Assembly: GCF_014203155.1 (NCBI RefSeq) | Contig: NZ_JACHIK010000005.1 | Location: 238,689 to 302,688 of the forward strand | Reading direction: 5' to 3' | Source: Shinella fusca | GTDB lineage: Bacteria; Pseudomonadota; Alphaproteobacteria; Rhizobiales; Rhizobiaceae | Length of the DNA: 64,000 nucleotides | Part shown: positions 16,188 through 26,507 of the stretch, in pieces | How positions within the stretch are numbered: the stretch's first letter is position 1 | Layout of the letters: each line of letters begins with the position of its first letter | The notes under the pieces: model-generated | The model's input: the letters and a program-made list of their open reading frames with translations, nothing else | What the model was told of the DNA's origin: nothing | Database searches by the model: none | Position numbers and translations under genes: made by a program

Positions 16188-16957
16188 TCAGCTCATCCAG
16201 TTGCCGCCGTCGACATTGTAGGTCTGCGCGACGACGTAGTTGCTCTCCTCGGACGCAAGGAAGATCGCCATGCCGGTGAGGTCATCCGCCGTGCCCATGC
16301 GGCCGAAGGGCACTTCCGCGCCGACGAGGCGCTTCTTCTCGCCGAGCGGCCGGTTCTCGTATTTGGCAAAGAGCGCGTCGACGCCGTCCCAGTGCTCGCC
16401 GTCGACCACGCCGGGGGCGATGGCGTTGACGTTGATGCCGTGCCGGATAAGGTTCAGCCCCGCCGACTGGGTGAGGCTGATGACCGCCGCCTTGGTGGCG
16501 CAGTAGATGGCGACGAGCGCTTCCCCGCGCCGGCCGGCCTGGCTTGCCATGTTGATGATCTTGCCGCCGCGCCCCTGCGCGATCATCTGCTTCGCGGTCG
16601 CCTGCATCGTGAAGAGCGTGCCGGCGACGTTGATGGAGAACAGCCGGTCGTAGCTCTCCCGCGTGATCTCGACGATGGGCGCAAGATCGAACAGCGCGGC
16701 ATTGTTGATGAGGATGTCGAGCCCGCCGGCCTTGTCGGCGCAGGCCCCGATGGCCGCGTCGATGGAATCCTGCCGCGTGACGTCCATCTGGACGGCGTAG
16801 GCGGCCGGGCCGATCTCGCTCGCCGTCGCCTGCGCCCGCTCGATATTGATGTCGGCGATGGCGACGCGGGCGCCTTCGCGCACATAGGCTTCCGCGAAAG
16901 CGCGGCCGATCCCGCGCGCCGATCCCGTGATGAGCGCGCTCTTGCCCTCAAGTCTCT

Positions 16958-16961
<4 letters not shown>
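16188..16961 (-). CDS. smoS: Sorbitol dehydrogenase, SDR family
   Basis: 257 residues. The NAD-binding motif TGSARGIG is at residues 12-19, NNAA near 88, the catalytic Ser region NMASQAG and the catalytic YCATK motif near 153-157 are intact. The ending with NVDGGNWMS, and the setting between smoK and mtlK, identify it as SmoS, which oxidises sorbitol and related polyols to ketoses. Its start overlaps the smoK stop by 4 bp, so the transporter ATPase and the dehydrogenase are coupled. Confidence 0.9.
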
Positions 16962-17959
<998 letters not shown>

Positions 17960-17973
17960 GGTTTTCCCTCCCC

Positions 17974-18798
17974 TTACTTCACGGCGCCGAAGGTCAGGCC
18001 GCGGACAAGCTGTTTCTGGCTGAACCATCCCATGATGAGGATGGGGGCGATGGCGAGCGTGGAGGCTGCCGACAGTTTCGCCCAGAACAGGCCCTGCGGG
18101 CTCGAGAAAGAGGCGATGAAGGCGGTCAGCGGGGCCGCGTTCGTCGTCGTCAGGCGGATCGTCCAGAAGGATTCGTTCCAGGCGAGGATGATGTTGAGGA
18201 GCAGCGTCGAGGCGATGCCGGGCACGGCCATCGGCGTCAGCACATGCACGATCTCCTGCAGGAGGCCGGCGCCGTCCATGCGCGCCGCTTCGAGGATCTC
18301 GCCGGGAATCTCGCGGAAATAGGTGTAGAGCATCCACACGACGATCGGCAGGTTGATCAGCGTCAGCATCACCGTCAGGCCGAAGCGGGTGTCGAGCAGG
18401 CCCGTGTCGCGGAAGATGAGGTAGATCGGCACCAGCACGGCGACGGCCGGCATCATCTTCGTCGAGAGCATCCACATCAGGATGTCCTTGGTCCGCCGCG
18501 TCGGCGAGAAGGCCATGGACCAGGCCGCCGGGATCGCAAGGGCCAGCGCCAGCAGCGTCGAGCCGACGGAGATGACCACCGAGTTGAGGAAGAACTTGAA
18601 GTAGTTGCTCTGCGCCTGCACGGCGGCATAGCTCTCCACCGTCCCGGAGGGAATGAGGTTGAAGCCCTTGATCGCCTCCGTCTCGGATTTGAACGAGGTG
18701 ACGATCGTATAGAGGATCGGGAAGAAGATGATCAGCGCGACGATCCAGGCGGCGATCGTGAAGACGGCGGTTCTTCTGGTCGAAACGGCTCTAGCCAT
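17974..18798 (-). CDS. smoG: Polyol ABC transporter permease
   Basis: 274 residues with six membrane helices. The binding-protein-dependent transport motif is [26 protein letters not shown], here spanning about residues 170-195, containing the EAA loop that docks the ATPase. The first helix starts at about residue 10. It is the MalG-type partner of SmoF. It follows smoF by 12 bp and precedes smoK by 14 bp. Confidence 0.92.
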   Translation of the reverse strand: MARAVSTRRTAVFTIAAWIVALIIFFPILYTIVTSFKSETEAIKGFNLIPSGTVESYAAVQAQSNYFKFFLNSVVISVGSTLLALALAIPAAWSMAFSPTRRTKDILMWMLSTKMMPAVAVLVPIYLIFRDTGLLDTRFGLTVMLTLINLPIVVWMLYTYFREIPGEILEAARMDGAGLLQEIVHVLTPMAVPGIASTLLLNIILAWNESFWTIRLTTTNAAPLTAFIASFSSPQGLFWAKLSAASTLAIAPILIMGWFSQKQLVRGLTFGAVK

Positions 18799-18810
18799 GG
18801 TCGTATCCCC

Positions 18811-19683
18811 TTACTTGTCCAGGTTCTTGCCGACGGCGCGCATCAGGAAGAGGGCGACGATGTTGGCGAGGATGACGGCGATGATGCCACCGGCGGAGGC
18901 TCCGCCGACGTCGTAGCCGAGAAGCGCGGTGCGGTAGATCAGGAACGGCAGGTTGGTGGAGGCATAGCCCGGCCCGCCATTGGTGGTGACGAGGATTTCC
19001 GCATAGACGCCGAGCAGGAAGATCGTCTGGATCAGGATGACGACGGTGATCGAGCGCGACAGGTGCGGCAGCGTCAGGTAGATGAAGCGGGAAACGAAGC
19101 CGGCCCCGTCCATTTCCGCCGCTTCCTTCTGCTCGCCGTCGAGCGATTGCAGCGCGGTCAGAAGGATGAGGGTTGCAAAGGGCAGCCATTGCCAGGCGAC
19201 GATGATGACGATCGACAGCAGCGGGAACTGCGCGAACCAGTCGATCGGCTGGAAGCCGAGCGCCCTGTTGATATCCGCCAGCACCCCGTAGCCCGGATGC
19301 ATGATCATGTTCTTCCAGACGAGCGCGGCCACCGGCGGCATCACGAAGAAGGGCGAGATGATCATGATGCGCACGATCCCCTGCCCCCACATCGGCTGGT
19401 CGAGGAGAAGCGCAATCGCGATCCCGCCGACGACGGTGATGAGCAGCACCCCGCCGACGATCAGAAGCGTGTTCCAGATCGACTGGAAGAACGCCGGGTC
19501 CGTATAGAAGAACTTGTAGTTGAAGAGGCCCGTCCAGCTCACATTGCCCGGATTGAGGAGGTTGTAGTTCTGGAACGAGAACCACAGCGTCATCGCCAGC
19601 GGCACGATCATCCAGATCAGAAGCAAGCCCACAGAGGGCGCCAACATCAGCCGCGCCAGTCCGCGCGTGTTCTCCGTCGCCAT
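18811..19683 (-). CDS. smoF: Polyol ABC transporter permease
   Basis: 290 residues from the ATG at 19683; a preceding in-frame ATG at 19725 lacks support. Six membrane helices, with the EAA-loop motif EAAEMDGAGFVSRFIYLTLP near residue 200. It is the MalF-type permease of the mannitol/sorbitol importer. A 250-bp transcribed spacer containing a RIME-like repeat separates it from smoE. Confidence 0.92.
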   Translation of the reverse strand: MATENTRGLARLMLAPSVGLLLIWMIVPLAMTLWFSFQNYNLLNPGNVSWTGLFNYKFFYTDPAFFQSIWNTLLIVGGVLLITVVGGIAIALLLDQPMWGQGIVRIMIISPFFVMPPVAALVWKNMIMHPGYGVLADINRALGFQPIDWFAQFPLLSIVIIVAWQWLPFATLILLTALQSLDGEQKEAAEMDGAGFVSRFIYLTLPHLSRSITVVILIQTIFLLGVYAEILVTTNGGPGYASTNLPFLIYRTALLGYDVGGASAGGIIAVILANIVALFLMRAVGKNLDK

Positions 19684-19742
19684 GGTTTCCTCCCGAGAGC
19701 CGCTGCCGGCCGATGCTGCATTCACAAAAAGGGCGCCAGCGG

Positions 19743-19859
19743 CCCCTCACCTGCCTGCCGGCATCCTCTCCCCGCAAGCGGGGCGAGGAAGGATGGGCGC
19801 GCCGTCTTCCTCCTTCTCCCCGCCTGCGGAGAGAAGGTCCCGGCAGGGGGATGAGGGGC
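19743..19859. repeat. RIME-like palindromic intergenic repeat, copy 1
   Basis: The left half (CCCCTCACCTGCCTGCCGGC followed by CTCTCCCCGCAAGCGGGGCG) and the right half (TTCTCCCCGCCTGCGGAGAG, then GCAGGGGGATGAGGGG) are imperfect inverted copies. The same sequence family recurs at 30661-30809. It sits in the smoE-smoF spacer. It matches the style of Rhizobium-specific intergenic mosaic elements from memory. Confidence 0.65.
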
Positions 19860-19933
19860 AAGCGCCGGAACAGATACCCCGTTCAACGGCTGCCCGGAAC
19901 GCATCCCGGGCAGCCTGTCCTTGGGGAGGTGGC

Positions 19934-21244
19934 TTACTTGATGTAGCCGGCGCGGGTCATTTCGCGCACGGCCGTCGTCTGGGCCTGTGCAAGGGCGTCG
20001 TCCACGGAGGACTGGCCGGCGAGCACCGCCGAGAAGAGCTGGCCGACCGTCGTGCCGAGGCCCTGGAATTCAGGGATCGCCACGAACTGGCCACCCGTAT
20101 AGGGCACCGGCTTGACCGACGGCTTGGTGATGTCGGCCGCATCCATCGCAGCAAGGGTCGGCGCTGCGAAGGGCGCTGCCTTCTGGTAGTCTTCGCTCTT
20201 GTAGAGCGAGGTGCGCGTGCCCGGAGGAACGTTGGCCCAGCCTTCCTTGCTGGCGACGAGCTCGGTGTAGCCCTTGCTGGTCGCCCAGGCGATGAACTTC
20301 TGCGCGGCCTCGGCCTTGGTCGAGCTCGACGGCACGGCAAGGTTCCACGACCACAGCCAGTTGCCGTGGTTGCCGTTGCCCGTATCCGGGAAGATCGCGT
20401 AGCCGACCTTGTCGGCGACCGTCGAGTCCTTCGGGTTCGAGACGAACGAGGCGGCGACCGTCGCGTCGATCCACATGCCGCACTTGCCCTGCTGGAAGAG
20501 CGTCAGGTTCTCGTTGAAGCCGTTCGAGGAGGCGCCCTGCGGGCCTGCGTCCTTCATCATGTCGACGTAGAACTGCAGCGAGGCCTTCCATTCCGGCTGG
20601 TCGAACTGCGGCTGCCACTTCTCGTCGAACCAGCGTCCGCCGAAGGAGTTGTTGAGCGCGGTGAGGAACGCCATGTTCTCGCCCCAGCCGGCCTTGCCGC
20701 GAAGGCAGATGCCGTTGATGTCGGCGCTGCGGTCGGTGATCTTGCGGGCCGCCTCGCCGATGAATTCCCAGGTCGGGGAATCGGGCATGGTGAGGCCGGC
20801 CTTCTCGAACAGGTCCTTGCGGTACATGATCATGGCGGATTCGCCGTAGAACGGCGCGGCATAGAGCTTGCCGTCGACAGAAAGGCCGCCGCGGATCGCC
20901 GGCAGCAGGTCGTCGACGTCGTAGTCGGCGCCGAGGCCGTCGAGCGAGACGAGCCAGCCCTGCTTCGCCCAGATCGGAACCTCGTAGTTGCCGATCGTGA
21001 CGATGTCGTACTGGCCGCCCTTCGTCGCGATGTCGGTCGTGACGCGCTCGCGCAGCACGTTTTCCTCGAGCGTCACCCACTCGAGCTGAATGTCGGGGTT
21101 CTTTTCCGTGAAGTCGTCCGTCAGCCCCTGCATGCGGATCATGTCACCGTTGTTGACGGTGGCGATGGTCAGCGTTTCGGCATTGGCGAAACCGGCAAGG
21201 AGAGCAGCCGAGCAGGTGCCCAGCAGAAGGGTTCTCAAATTCAT
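19934..21244 (-). CDS. smoE: Polyol ABC transporter substrate-binding protein
   Basis: 436 residues from the ATG at 21244, chosen because it begins a signal peptide (MNLRTLLLGTCSAALLAGF, cleavage after ANA). The mature start ETLTIATVNNGDMIRMQGLT and overall length fit the CUT1 family 1 binding proteins for mannitol and sorbitol. It captures the polyol in the periplasm for SmoFGK. First structural gene of the operon, 179 bp downstream of the regulator gene, with a TGAGC inverted repeat overlapping its leader. Confidence 0.9.
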   Translation of the reverse strand: MNLRTLLLGTCSAALLAGFANAETLTIATVNNGDMIRMQGLTDDFTEKNPDIQLEWVTLEENVLRERVTTDIATKGGQYDIVTIGNYEVPIWAKQGWLVSLDGLGADYDVDDLLPAIRGGLSVDGKLYAAPFYGESAMIMYRKDLFEKAGLTMPDSPTWEFIGEAARKITDRSADINGICLRGKAGWGENMAFLTALNNSFGGRWFDEKWQPQFDQPEWKASLQFYVDMMKDAGPQGASSNGFNENLTLFQQGKCGMWIDATVAASFVSNPKDSTVADKVGYAIFPDTGNGNHGNWLWSWNLAVPSSSTKAEAAQKFIAWATSKGYTELVASKEGWANVPPGTRTSLYKSEDYQKAAPFAAPTLAAMDAADITKPSVKPVPYTGGQFVAIPEFQGLGTTVGQLFSAVLAGQSSVDDALAQAQTTAVREMTRAGYIK

Positions 21245-21266
21245 TATCTTCCTCCCAGAAGGATAT

Positions 21267-21285
21267 TGAGCATTTGCTTCGCTCA
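21267..21285. promoter_or_regulatory. Inverted repeat upstream of smoE, possible regulator site
   Basis: TGAGC at 21267-21271 and GCTCA at 21281-21285, nine bases apart, lie 23 bp upstream of the smoE start. The position would suit an operator for the SorC-family regulator encoded next door. No second copy was found to confirm it. Confidence 0.25.
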
Positions 21286-21423
21286 TGGGCAATTACTCAC
21301 AGAATGCCGGAGAAAGTCAACGGCCATTCGATGCTGCACCGCACACAGACGCATGCACGCCTTGAATCGCATGGGAAATTTCTGTTGGGGGACGGTGTTT
21401 GCCTGCCGGGCGAAGCGCCGGGC

Positions 21424-22377
21424 TCAGGCCGAGAGCAGGTAGCGGGCCGTGGTCTCGTCGGTGATGACGCCGTTGATCATGCCGCCCCTCAGGGCCGCAA
21501 GAAGGGCGTCGTATTTGCGCCTGCCCTTGGCAAGGCCGATCACCGTCGTCGTCTCGCGCGGCGGCAGCGGCACGGAGGCGACGCGCTCGTTGATGCTGCC
21601 TTCGAGCAGCTTGCCGTTGCGGTCGAACATCCAGCCGCAGATTTCGCCCGCCGCCCCCTCCTCCATCAGCCGCGCCATTTCCTGCGGGTCGAGGAAGCCG
21701 TCGAGGCAGAGCGGCGCATCCGCGCCGAGCTCGCCGATACCGACGAAGGCGACATCCGCCTCCCGGCCGAGCTGCAATGTCGATTGCACGAGGCTCTGCC
21801 GGTGCAGGAGGTCACGCTCCTCCGTCGAGGAGACGAGCACCGGCAGCGGCATCGGATAATGCCGCGCCTTGACCGCATCGGCCATGGAGAAGATGACGTT
21901 GTAATAGGCGGCCGAGCCGTCCGGCCCGATATTGCCCGTCAGCGAGAGGATGCGGTGCTGCGGACATTCCATGGCCGGAAGCTGGTCGATCGCCGCTTTC
22001 AGCGTGCGGCCCGTACCGACGGCGAGCACGATGGGCTCGGCCTTCTTCAGCCAGCGCTCGATTTCCGCCGCCCCCGCCTCGGCGATGCCGACCGTGGTGG
22101 AACTGGAGCCCGGATCGCCGGGCACGATATCGACATGGACGAGGCCGAACTTCCGCTTGAGCGCCTCGCCGAGCTCCAGGCATTCGGCGATCGGATGGTC
22201 GAGCCGCACCTTGATCAGCCGCTCGGCGACGGCGAGCGACACGAGGCGCTGGGCCGACTGGCGGGAAATGCCCATGGCGGCGGCGATCTCGTCCTGCGTG
22301 CGGCCGGCGACGTAATAGAGCCAGCCGGCCCTCGCCGCATCGTCCAGCCGCCCGGCTGCTTCCGTCCGCTTCGCCAT
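21424..22377 (-). CDS. smoC: SorC-family transcriptional regulator of the polyol operon
   Basis: 317 residues from the ATG at 22377, which has GAGG seven bases upstream. An N-terminal winged helix (RTQDEIAAAMGISRQSAQRLVSLA, residues about 30-52) is followed by a sugar-binding domain related to phosphosugar isomerases (VLAVGTGRTLKAAIDQL, LTGNIGPDGSA, VAFVGIGEL). SorC/DeoR-type regulators respond to phosphorylated sugars. Its place just upstream of smoE matches SmoC. Symbol assigned by synteny. Confidence 0.85.
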   Translation of the reverse strand: MAKRTEAAGRLDDAARAGWLYYVAGRTQDEIAAAMGISRQSAQRLVSLAVAERLIKVRLDHPIAECLELGEALKRKFGLVHVDIVPGDPGSSSTTVGIAEAGAAEIERWLKKAEPIVLAVGTGRTLKAAIDQLPAMECPQHRILSLTGNIGPDGSAAYYNVIFSMADAVKARHYPMPLPVLVSSTEERDLLHRQSLVQSTLQLGREADVAFVGIGELGADAPLCLDGFLDPQEMARLMEEGAAGEICGWMFDRNGKLLEGSINERVASVPLPPRETTTVIGLAKGRRKYDALLAALRGGMINGVITDETTARYLLSA

Positions 22378-22618
22378 TACCGACCTCATTGCTTCACACG
22401 ATTTGCTGCATGTTTTCATGCGACCTGTCAAACGTCATCTCGTGGCGCGGCAAGGACAGCACGGACGGAAACGGAACGAAAACATAACTGCGAAAATCAT
22501 GTTTTTATCCGGCAAAAACCCCGGAAAACCGGGATTCCCCGTGAAATTTTACCGTTTGATAAAAAAATAAAGCTGGGTTACCGTTCCCTATCCAAAAAGC
22601 CCACGCGAATGGGAGATA

Positions 22619-23983
22619 ATGATGGGAACGACGCAATCTGGGATTCATCGGGGGCGTCTTGCGCCTGCCGAATACGAGACGAACTTTTCCGACCTTCACC
22701 CGCGCCTCGACGACCATGAGGCGCTGGTGGCCGCAGACCGCTGCTACTTCTGCTACGACGCGCCGTGCATGACGGCCTGTCCCACCTCCATCGACATTCC
22801 GCTGTTCATCCGCCAGATCTCGACGGGCAACCCGCTCGGCTCGGCGAAGACCATCTTCGACCAGAACATCCTCGGCGGCATGTGCGCCCGCGTCTGTCCC
22901 ACCGAGACGCTGTGCGAGCAGGCCTGCGTGCGCAATACCGCCGAGCAGCGCCCGGTGGAGATCGGCCGCCTGCAGCGCTACGCCACCGACGTCGCGATGG
23001 AGGAGAACCGGCAGTTCTACGAGCGCGCGCCGCGCACCGGCAAGGCGGTCGCCGTCGTCGGCGCCGGGCCTGCGGGCCTTGCCTGCGCGCACCGCCTCGC
23101 CATGAACGGCCACGACGTCGTGATCTTCGAGGCGCGCGAGAAAGCCGGCGGCCTCAACGAATACGGCATCGCCACCTACAAGGCGGTCGACGACTTCGCG
23201 CAATCGGAAGTCGACTACGTGCTCTCCATCGGCGGCATCGAGGTGAAGAACGGCCTGAAGCTCGGCCGCGACTTCACCCTCGCCGACCTCACTGCCAATT
23301 TCGACGCCGTCTTCCTCGGCATGGGCCTCGCCGGCGTCAACGCGCTCGGCGCGGAAGGCGAAAACCTTCCGGGCGTCGTCGACGCCGTCGATTTCATTGC
23401 GGAACTGCGGCAGGCGGCGGACAAGGCGACGGTCCCGATCGGCCGGCGCGTCGTCGTCATCGGCGGCGGCATGACGGCCATCGACGCGGCCGTCCAGGCC
23501 AGGCTCCTCGGCGCGGAGGAGGTGACGATCTGCTACCGCCGCGGCAAGGAGCACATGAATGCCTCGCCCTTCGAGCAGGACCTCGCCGCCTCCAAGGGCG
23601 TGATGATCCGCCACTGGCTCCAGCCCAAGCGCGTCATCGCGCGCGACGGACAGGTCGCCGGCATCGAGGTGGAATATACCGAGATGCGCGATGGCAGGCT
23701 CACCGGCACCGGCGAGATCGGGGCGCTCGCCGCCGACCAGATCTTCAAGGCCATCGGCCAGACCTTCGAGGCCGCCGGCCTCGGCGCGCTGGCGCTGGCC
23801 GGCGGGCGCATCGCCGTCGATGCGGAGGGCCGCACCTCCCTTCCCAATGTCTGGGCGGGCGGCGACTGCGTGAAGGCCGGCGAGGACCTGACGGTCACCT
23901 CGGTGGCGCAGGGCCGCGACGCGGCCGATTCGATCAACCGCATGCTCGCTGCCGCCGCGCAGCCGGCCTTTGCCGTCGCTTGA
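22619..23983 (+). CDS. preT: NAD-dependent dihydropyrimidine dehydrogenase, PreT subunit
   Basis: 454 residues; the second ATG (22622) has better spacing from GGGAG and may be the true start. N-terminal Cys motifs (CYFCYDAPCMTACP and GGMCARVCPTETLCEQAC) hold Fe-S clusters as in glutamate synthase small subunit; FAD motif VVGAGPAGLACAHRLA near residue 145 and NAD motif VVIGGGMTAIDAA near 280 follow. With PreA it reduces uracil or thymine to the dihydro form using NADH, step one of reductive pyrimidine breakdown. preA follows after 15 bp. Confidence 0.92.
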   Translation: MMGTTQSGIHRGRLAPAEYETNFSDLHPRLDDHEALVAADRCYFCYDAPCMTACPTSIDIPLFIRQISTGNPLGSAKTIFDQNILGGMCARVCPTETLCEQACVRNTAEQRPVEIGRLQRYATDVAMEENRQFYERAPRTGKAVAVVGAGPAGLACAHRLAMNGHDVVIFEAREKAGGLNEYGIATYKAVDDFAQSEVDYVLSIGGIEVKNGLKLGRDFTLADLTANFDAVFLGMGLAGVNALGAEGENLPGVVDAVDFIAELRQAADKATVPIGRRVVVIGGGMTAIDAAVQARLLGAEEVTICYRRGKEHMNASPFEQDLAASKGVMIRHWLQPKRVIARDGQVAGIEVEYTEMRDGRLTGTGEIGALAADQIFKAIGQTFEAAGLGALALAGGRIAVDAEGRTSLPNVWAGGDCVKAGEDLTVTSVAQGRDAADSINRMLAAAAQPAFAVA

Positions 23984-23998
23984 AGGGGAGGATGAGAC

Positions 23999-25312
23999 AT
24001 GGCTGATCTTCGCAACGATTTCGTCGGCATCAAGTCGCCCAATCCCTTCTGGCTCGCCTCCGCGCCGCCGACCGACAAGGCCTACAATGTCGAGCGCGCC
24101 TTCAAGGCGGGCTGGGGCGGCGTGGTCTGGAAGACGCTCGGCGAGGAAGGCCCGCCGGTCGTCAACGTCAACGGCCCGCGCTATGGCGCTATCTGGGGCG
24201 CCGACCGCCGGCTTCTCGGCCTCAACAACATCGAGCTCATCACCGACCGCGACCTCTACACCAACCTCACCGAGATGAAGCAGGTGAAGATGAACTGGCC
24301 CGACCGGGCCCTCGTCGCCTCGATCATGGTGCCCTGCGAGGAGGAGAGCTGGAAGGCGATCCTGCCGCTGGTGGAGGAAACCGGCGCCGACGGCATCGAG
24401 CTCAATTTCGGCTGTCCGCACGGCATGTCCGAGCGCGGCATGGGCGCCGCCGTCGGCCAGGTGCCGGAATATATCGAGATGGTCGTGCGCTGGTGCAAGC
24501 AGTATACGCGCATGCCCGTCATCACCAAGCTGACCCCGAACATCACCGACATCCGCAAGCCCGCCCGCGCGGCGAAGGCCGGCGGCACCGACGCGGTCTC
24601 GCTGATCAACACGATCAACTCCATCGTCTCCGTCGACCTCGACAGTTTCGCACCCAATCCGACGGTCGGCGGCAAGGGCTCGCACGGCGGCTATTGCGGC
24701 CCGGCGGTCAAGCCCATCGCGCTCAACATGGTGGCCGAGATCGCCCGCGACCCGGAGACCTACGGCCTGCCGATCTCCGGCATCGGCGGCATCACCACCT
24801 GGCGCGACGCGGCCGAATTCCTGGCGCTCGGCGCGGGCAACGTGCAGGTCTGCACCGCCGCCATGACCTACGGCTTCAAGATCGTCGAGGAGATGATCAC
24901 CGGCCTTTCGAGCTGGATGGACGCCAAGGGCCACCGCAATCTCGACGACATCATCGGCCGCGCCGTGCCGAACGTCACCGACTGGCAGTACCTCAACCTC
25001 AACTACATCGCGAAAGCCCATATCGACCAGGATGCCTGCATCAAGTGCGGCCGCTGCCACATCGCCTGCGAGGATACCTCGCACCAGGCGATCACGCAGT
25101 TCGTCGACGGCGTCCGGCATTTCGAGGTGATGGAGGACGAGTGCGTCGGCTGCAACCTCTGCGTCAACGTCTGCCCGGTCGAGAACTGCATCACCATGGT
25201 GGGCCTCGAACCCGGCACGCTCGACCAGCGCACCGGCAAGCTGGTCGACCCCAACTACGCCAACTGGACGACCCATCCGAACAACCCGATGGCACGGCAG
25301 GCGGCGGAATGA
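23999..25312 (+). CDS. preA: NAD-dependent dihydropyrimidine dehydrogenase, PreA subunit
   Basis: 437 residues. The N-terminal two-thirds is a dihydroorotate-dehydrogenase-like FMN barrel (NPFWLASAPPTDK, GIELNFGCPHGMSERGMG, TKLTPNITD, ISGIGGITTWRDAAEF). The C-terminal domain has two [4Fe-4S] motifs, CIKCGRCHIACEDT and CVGCNLCVNVCPVENC. It carries the active site that reduces the pyrimidine ring with electrons from PreT. It is followed by a hairpin terminator. Confidence 0.93.
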   Translation: MADLRNDFVGIKSPNPFWLASAPPTDKAYNVERAFKAGWGGVVWKTLGEEGPPVVNVNGPRYGAIWGADRRLLGLNNIELITDRDLYTNLTEMKQVKMNWPDRALVASIMVPCEEESWKAILPLVEETGADGIELNFGCPHGMSERGMGAAVGQVPEYIEMVVRWCKQYTRMPVITKLTPNITDIRKPARAAKAGGTDAVSLINTINSIVSVDLDSFAPNPTVGGKGSHGGYCGPAVKPIALNMVAEIARDPETYGLPISGIGGITTWRDAAEFLALGAGNVQVCTAAMTYGFKIVEEMITGLSSWMDAKGHRNLDDIIGRAVPNVTDWQYLNLNYIAKAHIDQDACIKCGRCHIACEDTSHQAITQFVDGVRHFEVMEDECVGCNLCVNVCPVENCITMVGLEPGTLDQRTGKLVDPNYANWTTHPNNPMARQAAE

Positions 25313-25317
25313 ACGGA

Positions 25318-25350
25318 AAGGCCGGGGCCACCGCCCCGGCCTTCCGTCTG
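25318..25350 (+). terminator. Hairpin terminator after preA
   Basis: An 11-bp perfect GC-rich stem (25318-25328 with 25333-25343) begins 6 bp after the preA stop. The following tail is only weakly T-rich. Confidence 0.55.
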
Positions 25351-25561
25351 CCTTCGCAAGGAGGCACGGCACCGGCCGGGCGCAACCCGCTTGTGGCCTC
25401 CGGCATACCCTTACCGCTGTAGCGCATACTTCTCAGCGTCGCGCAAATCCCCCATCGTGCGCCCGCTACATGCACTCTGGTCGTGCACGCTTCTCGTGGT
25501 GCACACCTTCCTGGCGCGTGTACGCCTCTCCTTATGGCCCACCCATGCACACCCTCTCCTC

Positions 25562-25650
25562 CGTCGTCCTCGGGCTTGACCCGAGGATCCACCCCCACAG
25601 AACGGCTCTGCTTTGTGGCATGGATCCTCGGGTCAAGCCCGAGGATGACG
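25562..25650. repeat. Palindromic intergenic repeat, copy 1
   Basis: Two 30-base arms (25562-25591 and 25621-25650) are inverted copies with one mismatch. Each arm is itself a hairpin, CCTCGGG-5 bases-CCCGAGG. A second copy lies at 58359-58443. The surrounding 25351-25759 region otherwise holds no gene; 25651-25700 is purine-rich. Confidence 0.75.
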
Positions 25651-25759
25651 AAGGAGAGGTGGAATTGGATGGAGGGGAGGTCGAGTTGGACGACGGCGAG
25701 GTCGCGCTGATGAAGACGGAGTTGTGCCGACTATCGGCGGGAGCGAAGCGCCGACCAGA

Positions 25760-26398
25760 CTATCCGAACAGGCTGAAACTCTGCCCCGCCCCATAGGCCA
25801 GCAGCGCCAGCCCCGCGAAATAGACGATCGTCAGCACGACCATCACATGGCCGGCGAGCACCACCAGCCCGTCGCGCTGCGAGATGCCGGCGGCGAGCAG
25901 CAGGATGGCGATGCCCGGGAGGGTGTTGGAGAAGGGGATGAGGCCGAGCGGGGCCATCAGCAGGAGCCCCGCCCCCATCAGCACGAGGCCGTTGATGCGG
26001 TTCACCACGGCACCGGAGGCGAGCACCATCAGGCGCGGCTTGAAGAAGCGGTCGAACCGGCGCAGCATCGTGACGCCGCGCTGCAGCACCGGCTTCAGCC
26101 GGCCGCTTTCCAGCCGCCGGTCGGCGAGCGTCTGCGGCAGCCAGGGCAGCCGGTTGAACGTGATCGCCGCGCTGATCAGCACGATGCCGGCGCCGAACAC
26201 CGTCGAGACGCCCGGAATGGAGACCGGAAAGAGGAAAGGCAGCGACAGGAGGGCGCAGAGCAGAAGCAGCCCGCTTTCGCCCATCATCGCCAGAAGGTCG
26301 CGCAGCGTGACGTGCTCGTCCTTGATGGAATGGATGATGTCCTCGAGCAGTTCGCTCGTCTTGCGGTCCGTATCCGTAAAGCCGATGGCCGTCGTCAT
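25760..26398 (-). CDS. ExoD-family membrane protein
   Basis: 212 residues from the ATG at 26398. The sequence LRDLLAMMGESGLLLLCALLSLPFL, here abridged, with IPGVSTVFGAGIVLISA and the later LIPFSNTLPGIAILLLAAGI, is typical of the ExoD family (exopolysaccharide synthesis, alkaline tolerance in Sinorhizobium). Four to five hydrophobic segments. Its biochemical role is unknown. It is convergent with preA and about 110 bp downstream of the RutR-like gene on the same strand. Confidence 0.85.
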   Translation of the reverse strand: MTTAIGFTDTDRKTSELLEDIIHSIKDEHVTLRDLLAMMGESGLLLLCALLSLPFLFPVSIPGVSTVFGAGIVLISAAITFNRLPWLPQTLADRRLESGRLKPVLQRGVTMLRRFDRFFKPRLMVLASGAVVNRINGLVLMGAGLLLMAPLGLIPFSNTLPGIAILLLAAGISQRDGLVVLAGHVMVVLTIVYFAGLALLAYGAGQSFSLFG

Positions 26399-26507
26399 GA
26401 AGTCCCTTCCTGCTGCCGGGCGCTTATGCCGGGCGATTGCGGCTTTCCTGCGGGGATGCCGCCGCGGGAGCATAGGAAGACTTCCTTGACGAAGCGTAGC
26501 GGAAACG

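Noticed and set aside
22505..25372. A 955-residue minus-strand frame opposite preT and preA.
   Set aside because: Pure shadow of two strongly conserved genes; no ribosome site, domain or membrane pattern.
25351..25561. Possible small gene between preA and the palindromic repeat.
   Set aside because: Short frames only, with no ribosome site or recognisable sequence; the stretch is treated as noncoding.
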